DNA of 64,000 bases from Vespa crabro. Lineage: Eukaryota; Arthropoda; Insecta; Hymenoptera; Vespidae. The position numbers and the translations under genes were made by a program. The notes below the pieces were generated by a model, which was not told the DNA's origin, searched no databases, and saw only the letters and a list, made by a program, of their open reading frames with translations. The stretch's first letter is position 1. Every line of letters starts with the position of its first letter. The stretch is from assembly GCF_910589235.1 (NCBI RefSeq), contig NC_060979.1, forward strand, positions 1,550,001-1,614,000, read 5' to 3'. Of this stretch, positions 33,690 through 46,920 are shown piece by piece.

Positions 33690-36600
33690 CATAAAATTAA
33701 TCTAAAGATACTTTATCGAATGTTTTAATTGAAATTTTATTATTTCTTAAAAAATAATATGTTATTTTTTTTCTTTTTTTTTTTTTTCTTTTTTATTTAC
33801 AGTAAATGAATCATTGAATATTTTCGATTTGAAAATTTCTCCGATCTGATGATTCGTTTAAACAAATATTACAAATAAAAGTTTGTACGCGTTTTAAAGG
33901 ATAAAGTGATATAATCAAAATGAGACACACTGTATACGAAAAATAATATGTACAAAAATATTTATATGTCAATTTAATAACTCATTTCAATTTGTTTTCT
34001 ATTTAATATTTCAGGAAAGATTTATCAATTGATTTTATATCATAAAATACTTAATTAATAATATCACTTGATGTATTCAAAAAAAAAAAAAATAATTAAT
34101 AATTATTAATATTAAATAAAATATTGAACGATTCTAAATATATCTAATATTATATTTTCATTAAATTTCATTAAAGTATCAAAATAAAAATCCACACATT
34201 TATTAATGAATTATTATTCTTTATAAAAGTGATTCCTGTACTTTTTTTTCTTTCTTTCTTTTTTTTTTCATTTCTTTTGTAAAATCAAATAAATATCAAT
34301 TAATAACAATAAGAAATTTTACGTGAATGAATATATTTATTAGAAATTAAAATATTGTTAATAAGAATTAAATAATTCTATTGACAATCAAATTAAATAA
34401 GATTAAATAAGATGTATCTCGTGAATTAATTTCAATTACTTCTTGAATAAGACACTCGCCGATGTAACAATAAGTAAACAATGTACTTAGGACGCCAAAA
34501 GCATACGAATAGAATAAGATCAATGTTATTCCTTCTTTGCTTACTGTGCTCTGGAAGAAAATTGTAAACATTAGAAAAAAAAAAGAAAAAAAACCCAAAA
34601 AAAAAAGGGAAACGAAATATCAAAAATATTCGATTACATTAATTCGATTACACACGTTGTATGATGTATATACATTACCAGAAGTGTATTGTAACCAGAT
34701 ATACAAAGTTGTAACGTTGTTCCCATCAATTGTTGCAATATTATTACATTAAAATTATTTTCCAAACTTTCTGCCTGTCTGAAAAAAAAAAGAAAAATGT
34801 CCAATAAAATATATAAGATTTTAAGACAATACGATAATAGTTGTAATGCGATATAATAAAATATAAAAAAAAATAATTATTAATTAAATTAAAATTCCTA
34901 CTTAATTATAGATTAAAATCGTACAGAAAAGTAATCTAATATATTTGTTAAAAATAATATGTAACATTAATTATTTATATATTTATGTATATATTTTGTT
35001 GGATAAACAAATGCGTTTTTTTCTTGTTTTTGAAAGAGAAAAAACAAAAAAAGAAAAAACATTTCAATTGTCGAAATATTAATTTCGATTACGAAAAAAA
35101 TATTTCAGACAAAAGTTACTGATATTTTTGCACGTGAGATATGTCATCGTTGTAGAAAAAAAAAAAGAACATTTTTTTCTATTACAAAAAAAAAAAAGAA
35201 GGAAAAGCAAATTTTACTTATAAAAGAGAAAAGGTATTTGAAAAAAACTTACACCTTTGTAAAGAGATTATAAATGCCATGATATTAAAGCATTAAAAAT
35301 CTACATTTCATTTATTGAATTGCATCGAGTTTGCAAAAAAAAAAGAAAAAAAAAATGTCCAATAAATTATATAAGATTTTAATATAATAATAGTTGTAAT
35401 GTGATATAATAAAATATAAAAAAGAAATAATTATTTAAACATTCGTTAATGGGATTATAATTATTTGTTCTGGTAAATCTTTTTTTTTTTTTTTTTTTTT
35501 CTTATAAAAATTAATTGTCACGTTAAAATCGTACAGAAAAGTAATCTAATATATTTGTTAAAAATAATATGTAACATTAATTATTTATATATTTATGTAT
35601 ATATTTTGTTGGATAAACAAGTGCGTTTTTTTCTTGTTTTTGAAAAAGAAAGAAAAAAGAAAAAACATTTCAATTGTCGAAATATTAATTTCGATTGCGA
35701 AAAAAATATTTCAGACAAAAGTTACTGATATTTTTGCACGTGAGATATGTCATCGTTGTAGAAAAAAAAAAAGAACATTTTTTTCTATTACAAACAAAAA
35801 AAAGAAGGAAAAGCAAATTTTACTTATAAAAGAGAAAAGGTATTTGAAAAAAACTTACACCTTTGTAAAGAGATTATAATTGCCACTATATTACACCATT
35901 AAAAATCTAATAAATCACATTCGAAGAATTATCAATTGCAAAATTGTCCACGTGTTTATAGAAGCAACAATTTGAAAATTATATCCTATCGAACATCGCT
36001 TTATAACATCGACTACATTTCATTTATTCGAATTGCATCGAGTTTGCAAAAAAAAAGAAAAAAAAGAAAAAAAAGAAAAAAGAAAAAAAGAAAACAAGAA
36101 AAAAAACAGAAACGAAAAATATTTAATTATTATCGAAAAAATGTTCATCTTGATTTTTACCTTATCAATTTGTAATGTTGAAAAACAAGTTTTCTTATAT
36201 TACATTGAAAGCCATTAGAATCGTCGAGAATTTCTCTGATAGTGCAACTGAGAATTCCAAATTGTGCAGTAATATGAAATGCGAGATTGGTAAACAAACA
36301 ATCGAATCCAACGAAGCCTAATGTAATACACGGTATCACCAACATCTGATAAATGCAGAGACAAATATAGATCCTAATATCGCGTATATCGATAATGGTT
36401 CGTGTTTTGTACGGTAGTTTGTAACTCAGTGATGAATTTGTTATTGCTGTAACGAATAAAATATAATATAATAATAAAATAATAATAACAATAATAATAA
36501 TAATTTATATAAAATATGTATAAAATAATTTTTAAATGATAAACGTATGATTTAATATAATAATATATATGAATTTCATATATTGAATATAGAAAATAAA

Positions 36601-38001
36601 ATTAAGATGAATTAAATGCGATAATTGTCATTAGAATATTTCGATTCGATTTAAAAGATAATATTTGACACTTTGAATATTTATCGAATTATATATTATT
36701 ATTTATTATTTATTATTTATTATTTATTATTTATTTGTTATTATTATATTTTTTTCTTCCTTTTTCTCCTTTTCATTTTTGTTATCGTAAATTAATTTTA
36801 AAGTTCTTCTTTTTTCCAATTAAAAATTCATTATTATAATTAATATACTTAGTATTCATTACTATAGTTAGTGTACTTATTGTTGGATTGTTTCGTGTTT
36901 ATTTTTTTTTTTTTCTTTTTCTTTTTCATTTTTTTATTGAATATCAAGATTGTTTTCATTTGAAGAAAATCGATAGACTTGAATGATAATTGATTAAAAC
37001 CATCGAAATAATTAATCAAAAAAAAAAAGAAAAAAAAAAAAAGTTGAAAGAATCCCAGAGAAGAAAATATTAAAGAGTCATTAAACTTCCGGTTCTATCA
37101 ATCGAAAATCTTTAAAAAAAAATTTATTTTACATTATTAAAATATTTTTCATTTTCTACGTGAAAACATGAAACATTGCATTACATGAATATAATATATA
37201 AATTCTTTTTTTCTCTTTTCGTTTGCTCAAAACTAAGAAGATATTCAAAAACGTTTCATAATTTTTGTAATCAATTTGTACACGCATATAATTGGATAAA
37301 AGTGTAATTAATTTAATAATAAATTGTCTATTGCATAAATTTGACAGAAAGGATTATTACCCATTCGTACGTTAGGCATCAATTCTTGGATGTAATAAAA
37401 TGCACCGGCAATAGTCATCGTTGGTACTGCTACTAAAAAATAATATTTCGCCAATTTGGTATATTTCATGAAAATGAATCTCTTCTCGATAGTATTGTAA
37501 TTGTCAACGATAAAATTATTTTGTACTTCGACGAGTAAACGTCTTAATGATCGTCTGTTCATCCAGCACATTGTTATTTTCGTTAGCGTCATTAGGAGTA
37601 ATACGTTTTCAGTGAAAATTGCCATGTTAATTTCGAAATTGTGTTTAGAATGTGTCAATTCGGCAAATGTCAATGAACAATGTAAAAAAAGATAAATAAA
37701 GAAAAAGAGAAAAAGGGCATTAGAAATTTCGAGAGGCCAAATTCCAACGTATTTCAGTAATAATCTGTTCCATAGTAATGACTTCTTTGCCTCGGTTACG
37801 TCGATTGTCTGTAATAATAATAATAAATATATTTATATAATTATATATATGTAAAAATTAGTAAATACTTGAAAAAGATATAATAAATTATTAGAAATGA
37901 AATAAAGAACATGATTTAGTAACTATAGTCTAAAAAAAAATTATATAATGTTATTTTAATGACTTCCTTAATACGATAAAATCGAATAAAGTCGATTGTC
38001 T

Positions 38002-38050
<49 letters not shown>

Positions 38051-38265
38051 TAATAATATTAATAAAAAAATATATATATAAAAATTAGTAAATACTTGAA
38101 AAAGATATAATAAATTATTAGAAATGAAATAAAGAATATTATTTAGTAACTATAGTCTAAAAGAAAAAATTTTATAATGTTATTTTAACGATTTCGTTAA
38201 TACGATAAATTCGAATACAGTCGATTGTCTGTAATAATAATAATAATAATAATAATTATAATATA

Positions 38266-38318
<53 letters not shown>

Positions 38319-40187
38319 TAATAATAATAATAATAAATAAATATATATATATAAATTAATAAATACTTGAAAAAGATATAATAAATTATTAAAAATGAAG
38401 TAAAGAATATTATTTAGTAACTATAGTCTAAAAAAAAAAATTATATAATGTTATCTTAATGATTTCGTTAATACGATAATAGGTGATTATAATAAATAAA
38501 TAAAAAAAAAATTGCTTCATTAAAATTTATATTATATATTTATAAATTTTTAAAAGAACAATATAATATTTTTCTTTTTCTTCTTAAAGGAAAATTTTTA
38601 AAAATTCTTTTAAATATAGATATTATAAAGATGCTTCCTAACTAACAAAATTATTTAGAATGATACGAATGATATCATTGATTTAATAAAATCGATAACT
38701 TTAATAATAATAATAATAAATATTTTTTATTATATATTAATATATTAAATTTTCATTTAAGATATTTTAATTCTTTTCTTGTCTAAAAAATATCTATATC
38801 AAAAATATTTATTATACATTGTATATTAATTTTTTTATTAATTTATTGTAACAATAATTTTCGAATTTTATTAATAAATTTATTGATAAAATGAAAACAA
38901 AGAAGAAAAAAATATTTATAACTTTGAAGTGACAATTAGGTATAATAATTTAATTATATATTATATACAATTAATATATAATACACAAATACAATTACAA
39001 GTGTTATCAATTGTACGATTTATCACTTTTATCTTCAAGTAATTTAAAAAAAAAAAAGAAAACGAAAAAGAAATAATTTTCCATCTAGGTGTTTAAAACC
39101 TTTTTCTTTTTTTTTTTTTTTATGAAATAGAATCCAAAAAAGAATTTTTTTCTTAATATTTACAATGACTAATAATTATTTAAATCTCGTCCAATTAATA
39201 TCCAAATAATATATTACAATTGTTAATTCTTAAAATTTTCTATTGTTCTTCAATTTTCATTTCGTCAGATTATATAGAATGAATAATTAAAATAAAAAGA
39301 AATGAAAAAAAAGAAAATAAATATTAACGAAAAAAAAAAAGAAAAACAAATATATAATCATTACAATTTAATGTATAAAATATCAAGTATGTTATTAAGA
39401 AAAAGCAATGAGAAAAAAAATCGAAGAAAAAAATTATTGCTTTCGTAATTATTACGTTTCTTTTCTTTCTTATTTTAATAATATAAAAAAAAATATAAAA
39501 AAAAAATATGAAAAAATAACACTTGTAATTGTATTTGTGTATTATACATTAATTGTATATAATATATAATTAATTATTATACCTAACTGTCACTTCAAAG
39601 TTATAAATAAAAAAGATATAAAAAAAAGAAATATAAAAGAAAATATAAAAAAATATAAAAAATTTTGCACCAATTATACAAATAAATAAGAAACCAAACA
39701 ATTGATATCAATAATTTGAAGATAAACTTCAACTTCGCCATGTGAAAAAAAAAAAAAAGAAAAATGAAATTGTCGTGAACGAATTTATTAATCAGAAAAA
39801 AAAAGAAAATTCTATATGTATGGCAATCTAAAAAAAAAAAGAAAAAAAAAAGGCGATACAGTACAACACTCAAATCAATACCAAGAACAATTCTAATTGA
39901 ATATAATTTTATTATCGTCGAAAAGAAGCGAACGAAAAAAAAAATATTATAAAATTAATTTCTTCCCAATGTCATTGTATTAATAATAAAAGTCTATATA
40001 ATAATGACTACGATTTGGCTAATAAAAAAAAAAAAAAAAGAAGAAAATAAAATGCAAAAAAAAAAGAAGAGACACAAATAATACATAGACAATATGTACG
40101 TGCAATTTCAAATTAACATACTAAAAAAAAGGTTATAGTGTAATGAGGAAAAATTACTATTCATCTTACCTCTATTTTTGTTTCCAT
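33074..40187 (-). CDS. Odorant receptor gene D (7tm_6), complete, 389 aa, seven exons
   Basis: Exons: 40170-40187 (METKIE), 37361-37808, 36161-36446, 34679-34778, 34440-34550, 33220-33375, 33074-33124 (stop TGA). First member of the second subfamily: exon 2 begins TIDVTEAKKSLLWNRLLLKY and has VGIWPLEISN, exon 3 begins AITNSSLSYKLPYKTRTI and carries GFVGFDCLFTNLAFH, exon 4 reads QAESLENNF, exon 5 ends YCYIGECLIQE, exon 6 has NAFYRYEWYNVSPMNLKM and the end is MGYLSVLRTLL. Exon 1 is one codon shorter than in A-C. Differences from E-G include CWMNRRSLRR and an extra cysteine pattern (YICLCIY) in exon 3. Introns 1 and 3 contain internal duplications, including two decoy copies of the exon 2 acceptor. 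Frame intact. Confidence 0.93.
34796..35895. repeat. Tandem duplication of about 550 bp in intron 3 of gene D
   Basis: 34796-35280 and 35345-35895 match almost base for base, with both carrying TTTTGCACGTGAGATATGTC and GAAAAAAACTTACACCTTTG. The second copy has a short T-run insertion near 35480. Neither copy includes an exon. Confidence 0.85.
36447..37360. other. Intron 2 of gene D
   Basis: 0.9 kb, AT-rich, with ATT repeats near 36690-36750. Diverged from introns 2 of E-G apart from short motifs such as CATTTGAA and AACTTCC. No gene recognised. Confidence 0.6.
37790..38470. repeat. Triplicated exon-2 acceptor region in intron 1 of gene D
   Basis: TCGATTGTCTGTAATAATAA occurs at the true exon 2 boundary (37801) and again near 37993 and 38221, each followed by an expanding ATA/TAA trinucleotide tract and then AAATACTTGAAAAAGATATA. 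Each copy keeps a possible AG acceptor plus the first three codons of exon 2. Only the first copy continues into the exon. Confidence 0.85.
38911..39614. repeat. Long inverted repeat (arms about 100 bp) in intron 1 of gene D
   Basis: The left arm, from about 38911, contains ATAACTTTGAAGTGACAATT and ends near GTAATT...; the right arm (about 39514-39614) is its inverse with few mismatches. The left arm has a counterpart in intron 1 of gene E (about 45825-45875), but the right arm does not, so the right arm is probably an inverted duplication specific to D. About 500 bases separate the arms. Confidence 0.75.
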
Positions 40188-40260
40188 CTTATTGGTTTGA
40201 AGGTTCACGTTCGACTGACAGGAAAACGATCGATCAACCTCCGTTGTAAACTCCTATTTG
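40188..40260 (-). promoter_or_regulatory. Shared 5' block upstream of gene D
   Basis: Minus strand: AGGAGTTTACAACGGAGG, TTGATCGATCGTTTTCC, GTCAGTCG and GAACCTTCAAACC, ending ATAAG before the ATG. Same motif order as in A-C although the sequences between have diverged. Confidence 0.6.
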
Positions 40261-41342
40261 AAAAAAAAAAAAAGAAAAAAGAAAAGAAAGAGTTGCAAAT
40301 CCACGTTTGAATAATATAATCAGAAAGGAGAGAAAAAAAAATTGAAGAAAGTTTGTCCGTGAACATTAGACGGGGGTAAAAACGTAAAAACGTATTAGAA
40401 AATTGATCGATTGACTGTATCTCCGTTGATACAGGGCTTGACTATCTAAAGATAAAATATTTATTCAACTTTAGCCGATGTACGTTGGAAAACATTTAGT
40501 GACTACCTCGATAAAAAAAAAAAAATGAGAGAAAAATAAAAGAAAACTATTGCTACAACTCTCATTCGTACATTCTCTGTTCCATTCTTTTTTTCTTTTT
40601 TCTTTTTTCTTTTCCTTTTACTACGCCAGTTCATTCGCTCGTAAAAGGGGGATTGTTGATATCGTCGTTACGAAAGAAAGTTTCACGTGAAGTAACTTTT
40701 CCATTGGGGTGTTAGGGTGACAACGATAAAGACCATCCATCGAGTTTACCCCTTTTTTCAAATAAGTTACATCCTGTTTCCTGGTTATATTCAAAGTTTT
40801 TATTTCTATGATGTTCTTCATAAGGATAGTATCGAATGAAATAACAGACACTATAAAGATCTACTTATCGTTGCTATACATTGTGATTATTAGGCAAATG
40901 TTAATTGTACGTTGTAAAATGCGTACGATTGAAAGGCTATTCTTTCGTATTAATTGATAAGAAAAATATCGATGTGAAAAAGTTTGAAAATATCCATACA
41001 TTTCCAACGTCTATACCCTATCTTCTTCTATATATCTCTCAATTGTCATAACTTCATGGTGAACTTTGTCCTACGATAATTACGTACATTATACTCACCA
41101 TAATACATCAAGATTATAATCAATTATCGACAATGAAAGGATCACGTTCTTATATTCGAACTGAAATAGAAAAATCAATAGAAGGACTAACAATACTATT
41201 CGTCGTTATATTCAATCGCATATACACCTTATTTATTGAATATCAAGTGAGTAGAATAATTTATATTCCTTTTTGTTAGATTAATATTTTATTATAATAA
41301 GATTTTATAATATAATAAAAATATGTACATATATTTTTATAA

Positions 41343-41390
<48 letters not shown>

Positions 41391-41710
41391 TTAGTATGAT
41401 ATACACGATAAGATTTCTGGTTGAGATTTCATGACCTACGTAAAGTTCCAAAATTTTTTTCATTATTAAATAATGCACATTAATTTATATTAATATTCGC
41501 CGCGGAAAAAAATGTTGTTGAATTAACGCAAAAAAGAAAGTATGAAAACAATATGGAACGGATATTTGTCTTTCTTTTTCTTTGTTTTTTTTTTGTTTTC
41601 TTTTTTTTTATTAAAAATTGTATTAACTGGCTTAGAACGATGTTTCATTTTTGTGAAAATTAAAATTGTTCTCTTTAATAAATGGATCTAAAAAGAATAC
41701 AAAAGAATCT
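40261..41710. other. Spacer between genes D and E
   Basis: 1.45 kb with no supported gene. It is nearly identical to the E/F spacer (46921-48358) and, from about 62975, to the G/H spacer. It contains a conserved stretch with AGTTTCACGTGAAGTAAC and GTGTTAGGGTGACAACG. A 76-codon minus-strand frame at 40621-40851 is rejected as a gene because the G/H copy has a stop in it. Confidence 0.65.
41345..41386. repeat. (AT)n microsatellite, D/E spacer
   Basis: About 20 AT units roughly 320 bases downstream of gene E's stop. A similar tract is at the same relative place after F (47987-48036), G (54703-54722, short) and H (63633-63680). Confidence 0.95.
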
Positions 41711-43303
41711 TCATAGAAGTGTTCGCAGTAGTGACAGATATCCCATCGTAGTTTTGAGAATCTATAAAACATTTTAACGGGTAATATATTTTAACGTTAA
41801 ATTAAATATAGGTAGAAAAATAGTTGCTTTTTTTTTTTAAATACTTACGTCGGTAAAAGAAGTCAATGATAGGACGAAAAATTTACCGGAAGTTAATTGT
41901 TCTGGTCTTTTCATTCGCAACATACAAATTATTAGCATTTTTAAATTCATTGGTGACATGTTATACCACTCGTAACGATAAATTGCGTTGCTCAGGCTCA
42001 AACTCTAAATTTTTTTTTGATAATTTCAATTGTTAATAGATATCGAAGGATTGAGTATATTATAGAGTGTCCTATCGAATTTGATCGCAATAAATTTGTT
42101 CTTTTTTTTTCAAATATTACAAGATACTCTCATAATTTGCAAATATAATTTAATAAATACAAATCATGTTTAGTTCAACTCAAGTATCTGATATATTCGA
42201 AAAAAAATATTTTTCTTGTCGTATATTGTAAAGCAACATTTGAAAAATTTCAAAAAGAAAAGAAAATTATTGTTTATAAAAATTAATCTATTTGTTTCAT
42301 TTATAGTAAATAAATTTTCGTAAAATAAATTGATGTTAAAATAAAAAACTATAAATAACTGAATCAATTACATAGTGGGTATACAAATTCTAAAGGATAT
42401 AACAATACATATCCAATATCATTGGATCTATAAAAGAAATGTTTCAATTAAAATTTTCTACGTTTTGAAAGAGTAATGTGATTTTGTTGTAATCAGGCAT
42501 CCTGTATATAGATATGTCAATTAATATAAATTAATAAATCATTTTAATTACTTAATTTAATTTACGTAATACTTAATCTTTCAGAAATGATTAATAAATT
42601 TATTTAAAAATATAACAAACCTGACATTAGAAATATATAATAAATAATATTACTTAATTAAGCAACAAATTAATATTAATTATCATTACGAAATTAAATA
42701 TTAAACGATCTTAAATATAACTATTGTAATACTGATTTATTAATTAAACTTTATTCAGTTTCGAAATAAAAATTATAAAATAATTAATAAACGTTTTGAT
42801 TCTTTCGATTCTTTTGTGATATCAAACAAAAATAATTTAATTATAATAATAGAATTACGAATGATCATTTATCACACAAAAAAATATTTTTAATAACAAT
42901 CGAAATATTTTACTGACAATCAAATAATATAAGACACCCTGGATATAGTTAATTAATTCAATTACTTCTTGAATAAGACACTCGCCGATGTAACAATAAA
43001 GAAACAATGTACTCAATGTGCTTAAAGCATAAAAGCAGAATATGATTAACGTTAATGTTTCTTTGCTTACTGAATCCTAAAATAAAATTGTAAAGATTAG
43101 AAAAAAAATTAAAAAGATAAATCAAAGATATTCGTTACATGAAATGCATTAACATTTTATATGTAATACGTACCAAAATTGTATTGTAGGCAGATGAACA
43201 AAGTTGAAACGTTGTACCCATTAACTGTTGTAATATTATTACATTAAAATTATCTTCCAAAGTTTTCGCTTGTCTAAAAAAATGTCAAATAACATATACA
43301 TAA

Positions 43304-43362
<59 letters not shown>

Positions 43363-45534
43363 CATATGAGACATTTATTTATTATGATAATAAATGTAAT
43401 ATGATATATCAAATATAAGAAATATTTGTAACAGAGGTCTCAATCTTTCTTTAGATATTTTTTTTTCTTCGTACAGAATGAACGGTCACGTTAAAAGTAT
43501 ACAAAAATAAAATTCAAATATATTTCTAAAAAATAATATGTAACATTAATTACATATATCAGTATTTTATTCGTTGAATAATCGAATACATAATTTTTCT
43601 TTTTTTTTCTTCTTTCTTTAATACATTTTAAATCACATACATTTTGATTTGGAAAAAAAAATTTCAGGAAGAAATTACTTGTTTTTATTTCATGTGGAAC
43701 ATATTATCATAAAAAAGAAGAAGATTGCAGATATCTGTTTAAAAGAAAAAAAAGTAGCTAAGTTGATTTCTTCAATAATGAACTTGAAAATTTATTCCAA
43801 ATAAAGTTACCACAATTGACATGACATTTTATCAACGAAATCGAATAATTCGAACGCTCGAAAATAATTTTTAATCGTAAATGGCTTTGGGTTTAACGAA
43901 AAAGATATTTTGTAAATTCCATTCTATCAATCTTTCTGTTATAAAATAATCTAGATAACAATTATTGTATTCTATTGAAAATGATAAGGAAAATTTTCAT
44001 TATATTAAAGAAAATTACATCATCAATTAATATTTACCTTATCAATACGTAATGTCGAAGTAAAAGTTCCTTTATATTATGTTGAAAAGCATTAGAGTCG
44101 CTGAGAATTTCTTTGAGCATAGAACTGAGAATTCCAAATTGTGCGGTAATATGAAATGCAAGATTGGCAAACAAACAATCAAATCCGACGAAACCTAGTA
44201 CAATACTTGGTACTACCAACATCTGATAAATACAGAGAAAAATATAGACCCTAATGTCGCGTATATCGATAATGGCTCGTGTTTTGTACGGCAGTTTGTA
44301 ACTCAATGACGAATTGCTTATGACTGTAACAATAAAATATAATATATATTAAAAATATATATGGAAAATAAAAGACGACATATTTCTATAATACATGTAT
44401 GATTTATATAATAATATATATATATATAGATAAATTTCAGATATTGAATTTAAAAAAGTAAATTTAGATGAATTAAGAACGATAATTGCGATTAGAATAT
44501 GTCGATTTTGAATAAAAAAATATATTGGACACTTGGAATATTTATCGAATTAATAAAGCTATTATTATTATTGTTATTGTAAATTAATTTGAAAGATTTT
44601 CTTTTTTCAACTTAAAGATATAGTAAGTTAGTAACCATACTTATTGTAACAAGATTTCATATATTTTTCTTCGATCATTTTCTCATTGAACATTAAGGTT
44701 GTTTACATTTGAAAGAAATCAATTTATTTGATTGAAAAGTTGATTAAACAATCGTAATAATTATTCCAAAAAGTAGTCAAAAAAAAATACGATATTCCAA
44801 AAAAGATACTAGTGGATCAATTAAACTTCCAGTTTGAACCAGAAGTTCGACATAATTTATCAGATTATTAAAATATATTGTTCACATGAAAACACGAAAT
44901 TTTGCTTAATATATATATAAATAAATTTTCTCATTCTTTTCGTTTGTTCCAAACAAAAGAGATATTCAACAACGTTGATAATTTTGTGATAACTCTGTAT
45001 ACGCAGAAAAATGGATAAAATAGTAATTAATAAAATTATCTCTTGTATTAATTTGATAGAACGCTTACCCATTTTTACATTTAGCACCAATGCGTTGATG
45101 TAATAAAAAGCAATGCTAAATGTCATCGTGGTAACAGCTACTAAAACATAATATTTCGCCATTTTGGTATATTTGATAAAAATACGTCTCTTCTCGAACG
45201 TATTGTATTTGTCGACGATGAAATTATTTTGTATTTCGACAAGCAAACGTCCTAATGCTTGTCTGTTTTTCCAGCACGTTGTTATTTTAATTAGCGTCAT
45301 TAGGTGTAGTATGTATTCGCTAAAAATTACCATGTAAACATCAAAGTCATGTTTACAACGTGTCAGTTCGGCAAATGTCAATGAACAATGTAAAAAAAGA
45401 TAAATAAAAAAAAAGAGAAAAAGGGCATTAGAAACTTCGAGGGGCCAAATTCCAACATATTTCAGTAATAATCTGTTCCATAGTAATGACTTTTTTGCCT
45501 CGGTTAAGTCGATTATCTGTAATGATAATAATAA

Positions 45535-45582
<48 letters not shown>

Positions 45583-46849
45583 TAGTAAATACTTGAAAGC
45601 TATATAATAAATTATTATACATGAAATAAAGAACATTATTTAACTAAAGTCTAAAAAAAAAAATTGTATAATGTTATTTTATTGATCTCGTCAATATGAA
45701 AAAATCAGCAGCTGGTAATAATAATTGAATGAAAAAAATTAATTTATTAATATTTATAATATATAATTGTATATTTATATTAAATTATGATATTACTTTC
45801 TCTTTCTCCTTAATGAATAAATATACAATATATAATTAATATAACATATACACATATGCAAGTATTATCGACTTTAAGATTCATCCCTTTTTTTCATATA
45901 ATTTGAAAAAGAAAAAATAATTTTGCACATTAGTGGTTAACGATTCTTTTTCTATGGGTTACAATCAAAAATAATTTTTTATTTTTTTTTTTTTTTTAAT
46001 CAGTATAATTATTTAGTATTGTAATCACGTCCAATTAATATTCACTAATATATTTTAATTGTTAACATCTTAATATTTTCTTTTGTGCTACAACTTTTAT
46101 TTCATCGAGATATATGAAATAATTAATTAAGATCAAAAATTCGCAAAAGAATTCGAATATTATCAAAAAAAAGAAAGGAACTTAATATATGACCATTATA
46201 ATTTAATGTACCAGAAAAATTACAAATTTATTTCGTAAAAAAAATACCAAAGATATTGTAACACAAAAGCAATAAGAAAAACAAATCAAAAGTAAAAGTT
46301 ACTGCAGAACATTAACAATTATTCTGTCTCTTATATTCATATTTTAATAATAAAAAATTTAGTTGCAATTAAAAGAAAAATAATTTAGAATCCAAATAAT
46401 CGAGTACTCTAATTTGAAAATAAAGTTCAATTAAGCTTTGGAAAAAAACAAAAAAGAATGATTGTCGTGAAGAAACATATTGCTTAGAAAAAAAATTCGA
46501 TATATATGGCGATCTAAAAAAAAAAAGCTGATACATTATCTCAAATCAATACGATCAATTTTTATTAAACATTTTATAATAAAGCTTGAAGAACGCACAA
46601 ACAAAAATTCTATCCATAAGTAATTTCTTCCCAGTGTCACCATATTAATAATAAAAATCATGATATAAAAATATTACACTGACTGAAAGAAGAAAAAAAA
46701 AAGAAAAAAAAACAAATTTGTCTACAAAGAAAAATACATAAATTGTGTGTAAACAATATGTACGTGCAATATCAAAATTATACACAGCACAGATGTAAGA
46801 GTGTAACGAAAGAAACTATTATACGTCTTACTTCTATCTTCGTGCCCAT
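41711..46849 (-). CDS. Odorant receptor gene E (7tm_6), complete, 389 aa, seven exons
   Basis: Exons: 46832-46849 (MGTKIE), 45069-45516, 44038-44323, 43174-43273, 42966-43076, 41849-42004, 41711-41761 (stop TGA). Exon 2 begins IIDLTEAKKSLLWN, with I and L where D, F and G have T and V. The second helix region reads EYILHLMTLIKI, with Y and H not shared by the other copies. Exon 3 has VISNSSLSYKLPYKTRAII and GFVGFDCLFANLAFH and ends HYVLIR. Exon 4 reads QAKTLEDNF and LCSSAYNTIL. Exon 6 reads NAIYRYEWYNMSPMN, then LKMLIICM. The C-terminus is MGYLSLLRTLL. Closest relative is gene F (about 95% identical in exon 3). Frame intact; introns are compact (the gene spans 5.1 kb) and lack the insertions found in B and G. 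Confidence 0.94.
43306..43358. repeat. (AT)n microsatellite in intron 3 of gene E
   Basis: About 24 AT units just 30 bases from the acceptor of exon 4, on its intron side. Gene F has a longer tract at the same place. Confidence 0.95.
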
Positions 46850-46920
46850 GTTATCCCTTTGAAGGTTCACAACTGACTGACAGGAAAATGATCGATCAAC
46901 CCCCGTTGTAAACTCCTATT
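46850..46920 (-). promoter_or_regulatory. Shared 5' block upstream of gene E
   Basis: Minus strand AGGAGTTTACAACGGGGG, TTGATCGATCATTTTCC, GTCAGTCAGTTG, GAACCTTCAAAGGGATAAC then ATG. One base differs from gene F in this block. Confidence 0.6.

Noticed and set aside
40621..40851. Minus-strand frame of 76 codons, repeated at 47264-47494
   Set aside because: It is conserved only because the spacer was copied. The matching G/H spacer has a stop codon in the frame and the F/G spacer is diverged. It has no splice partner or recognisable domain.
45428..45622. N-terminal extension of the gene E exon 2 frame with many I-Y repeats
   Set aside because: The extension is a translated (AT)n tract upstream of the acceptor at 45516; the real N terminus is the micro-exon at 46832-46849.
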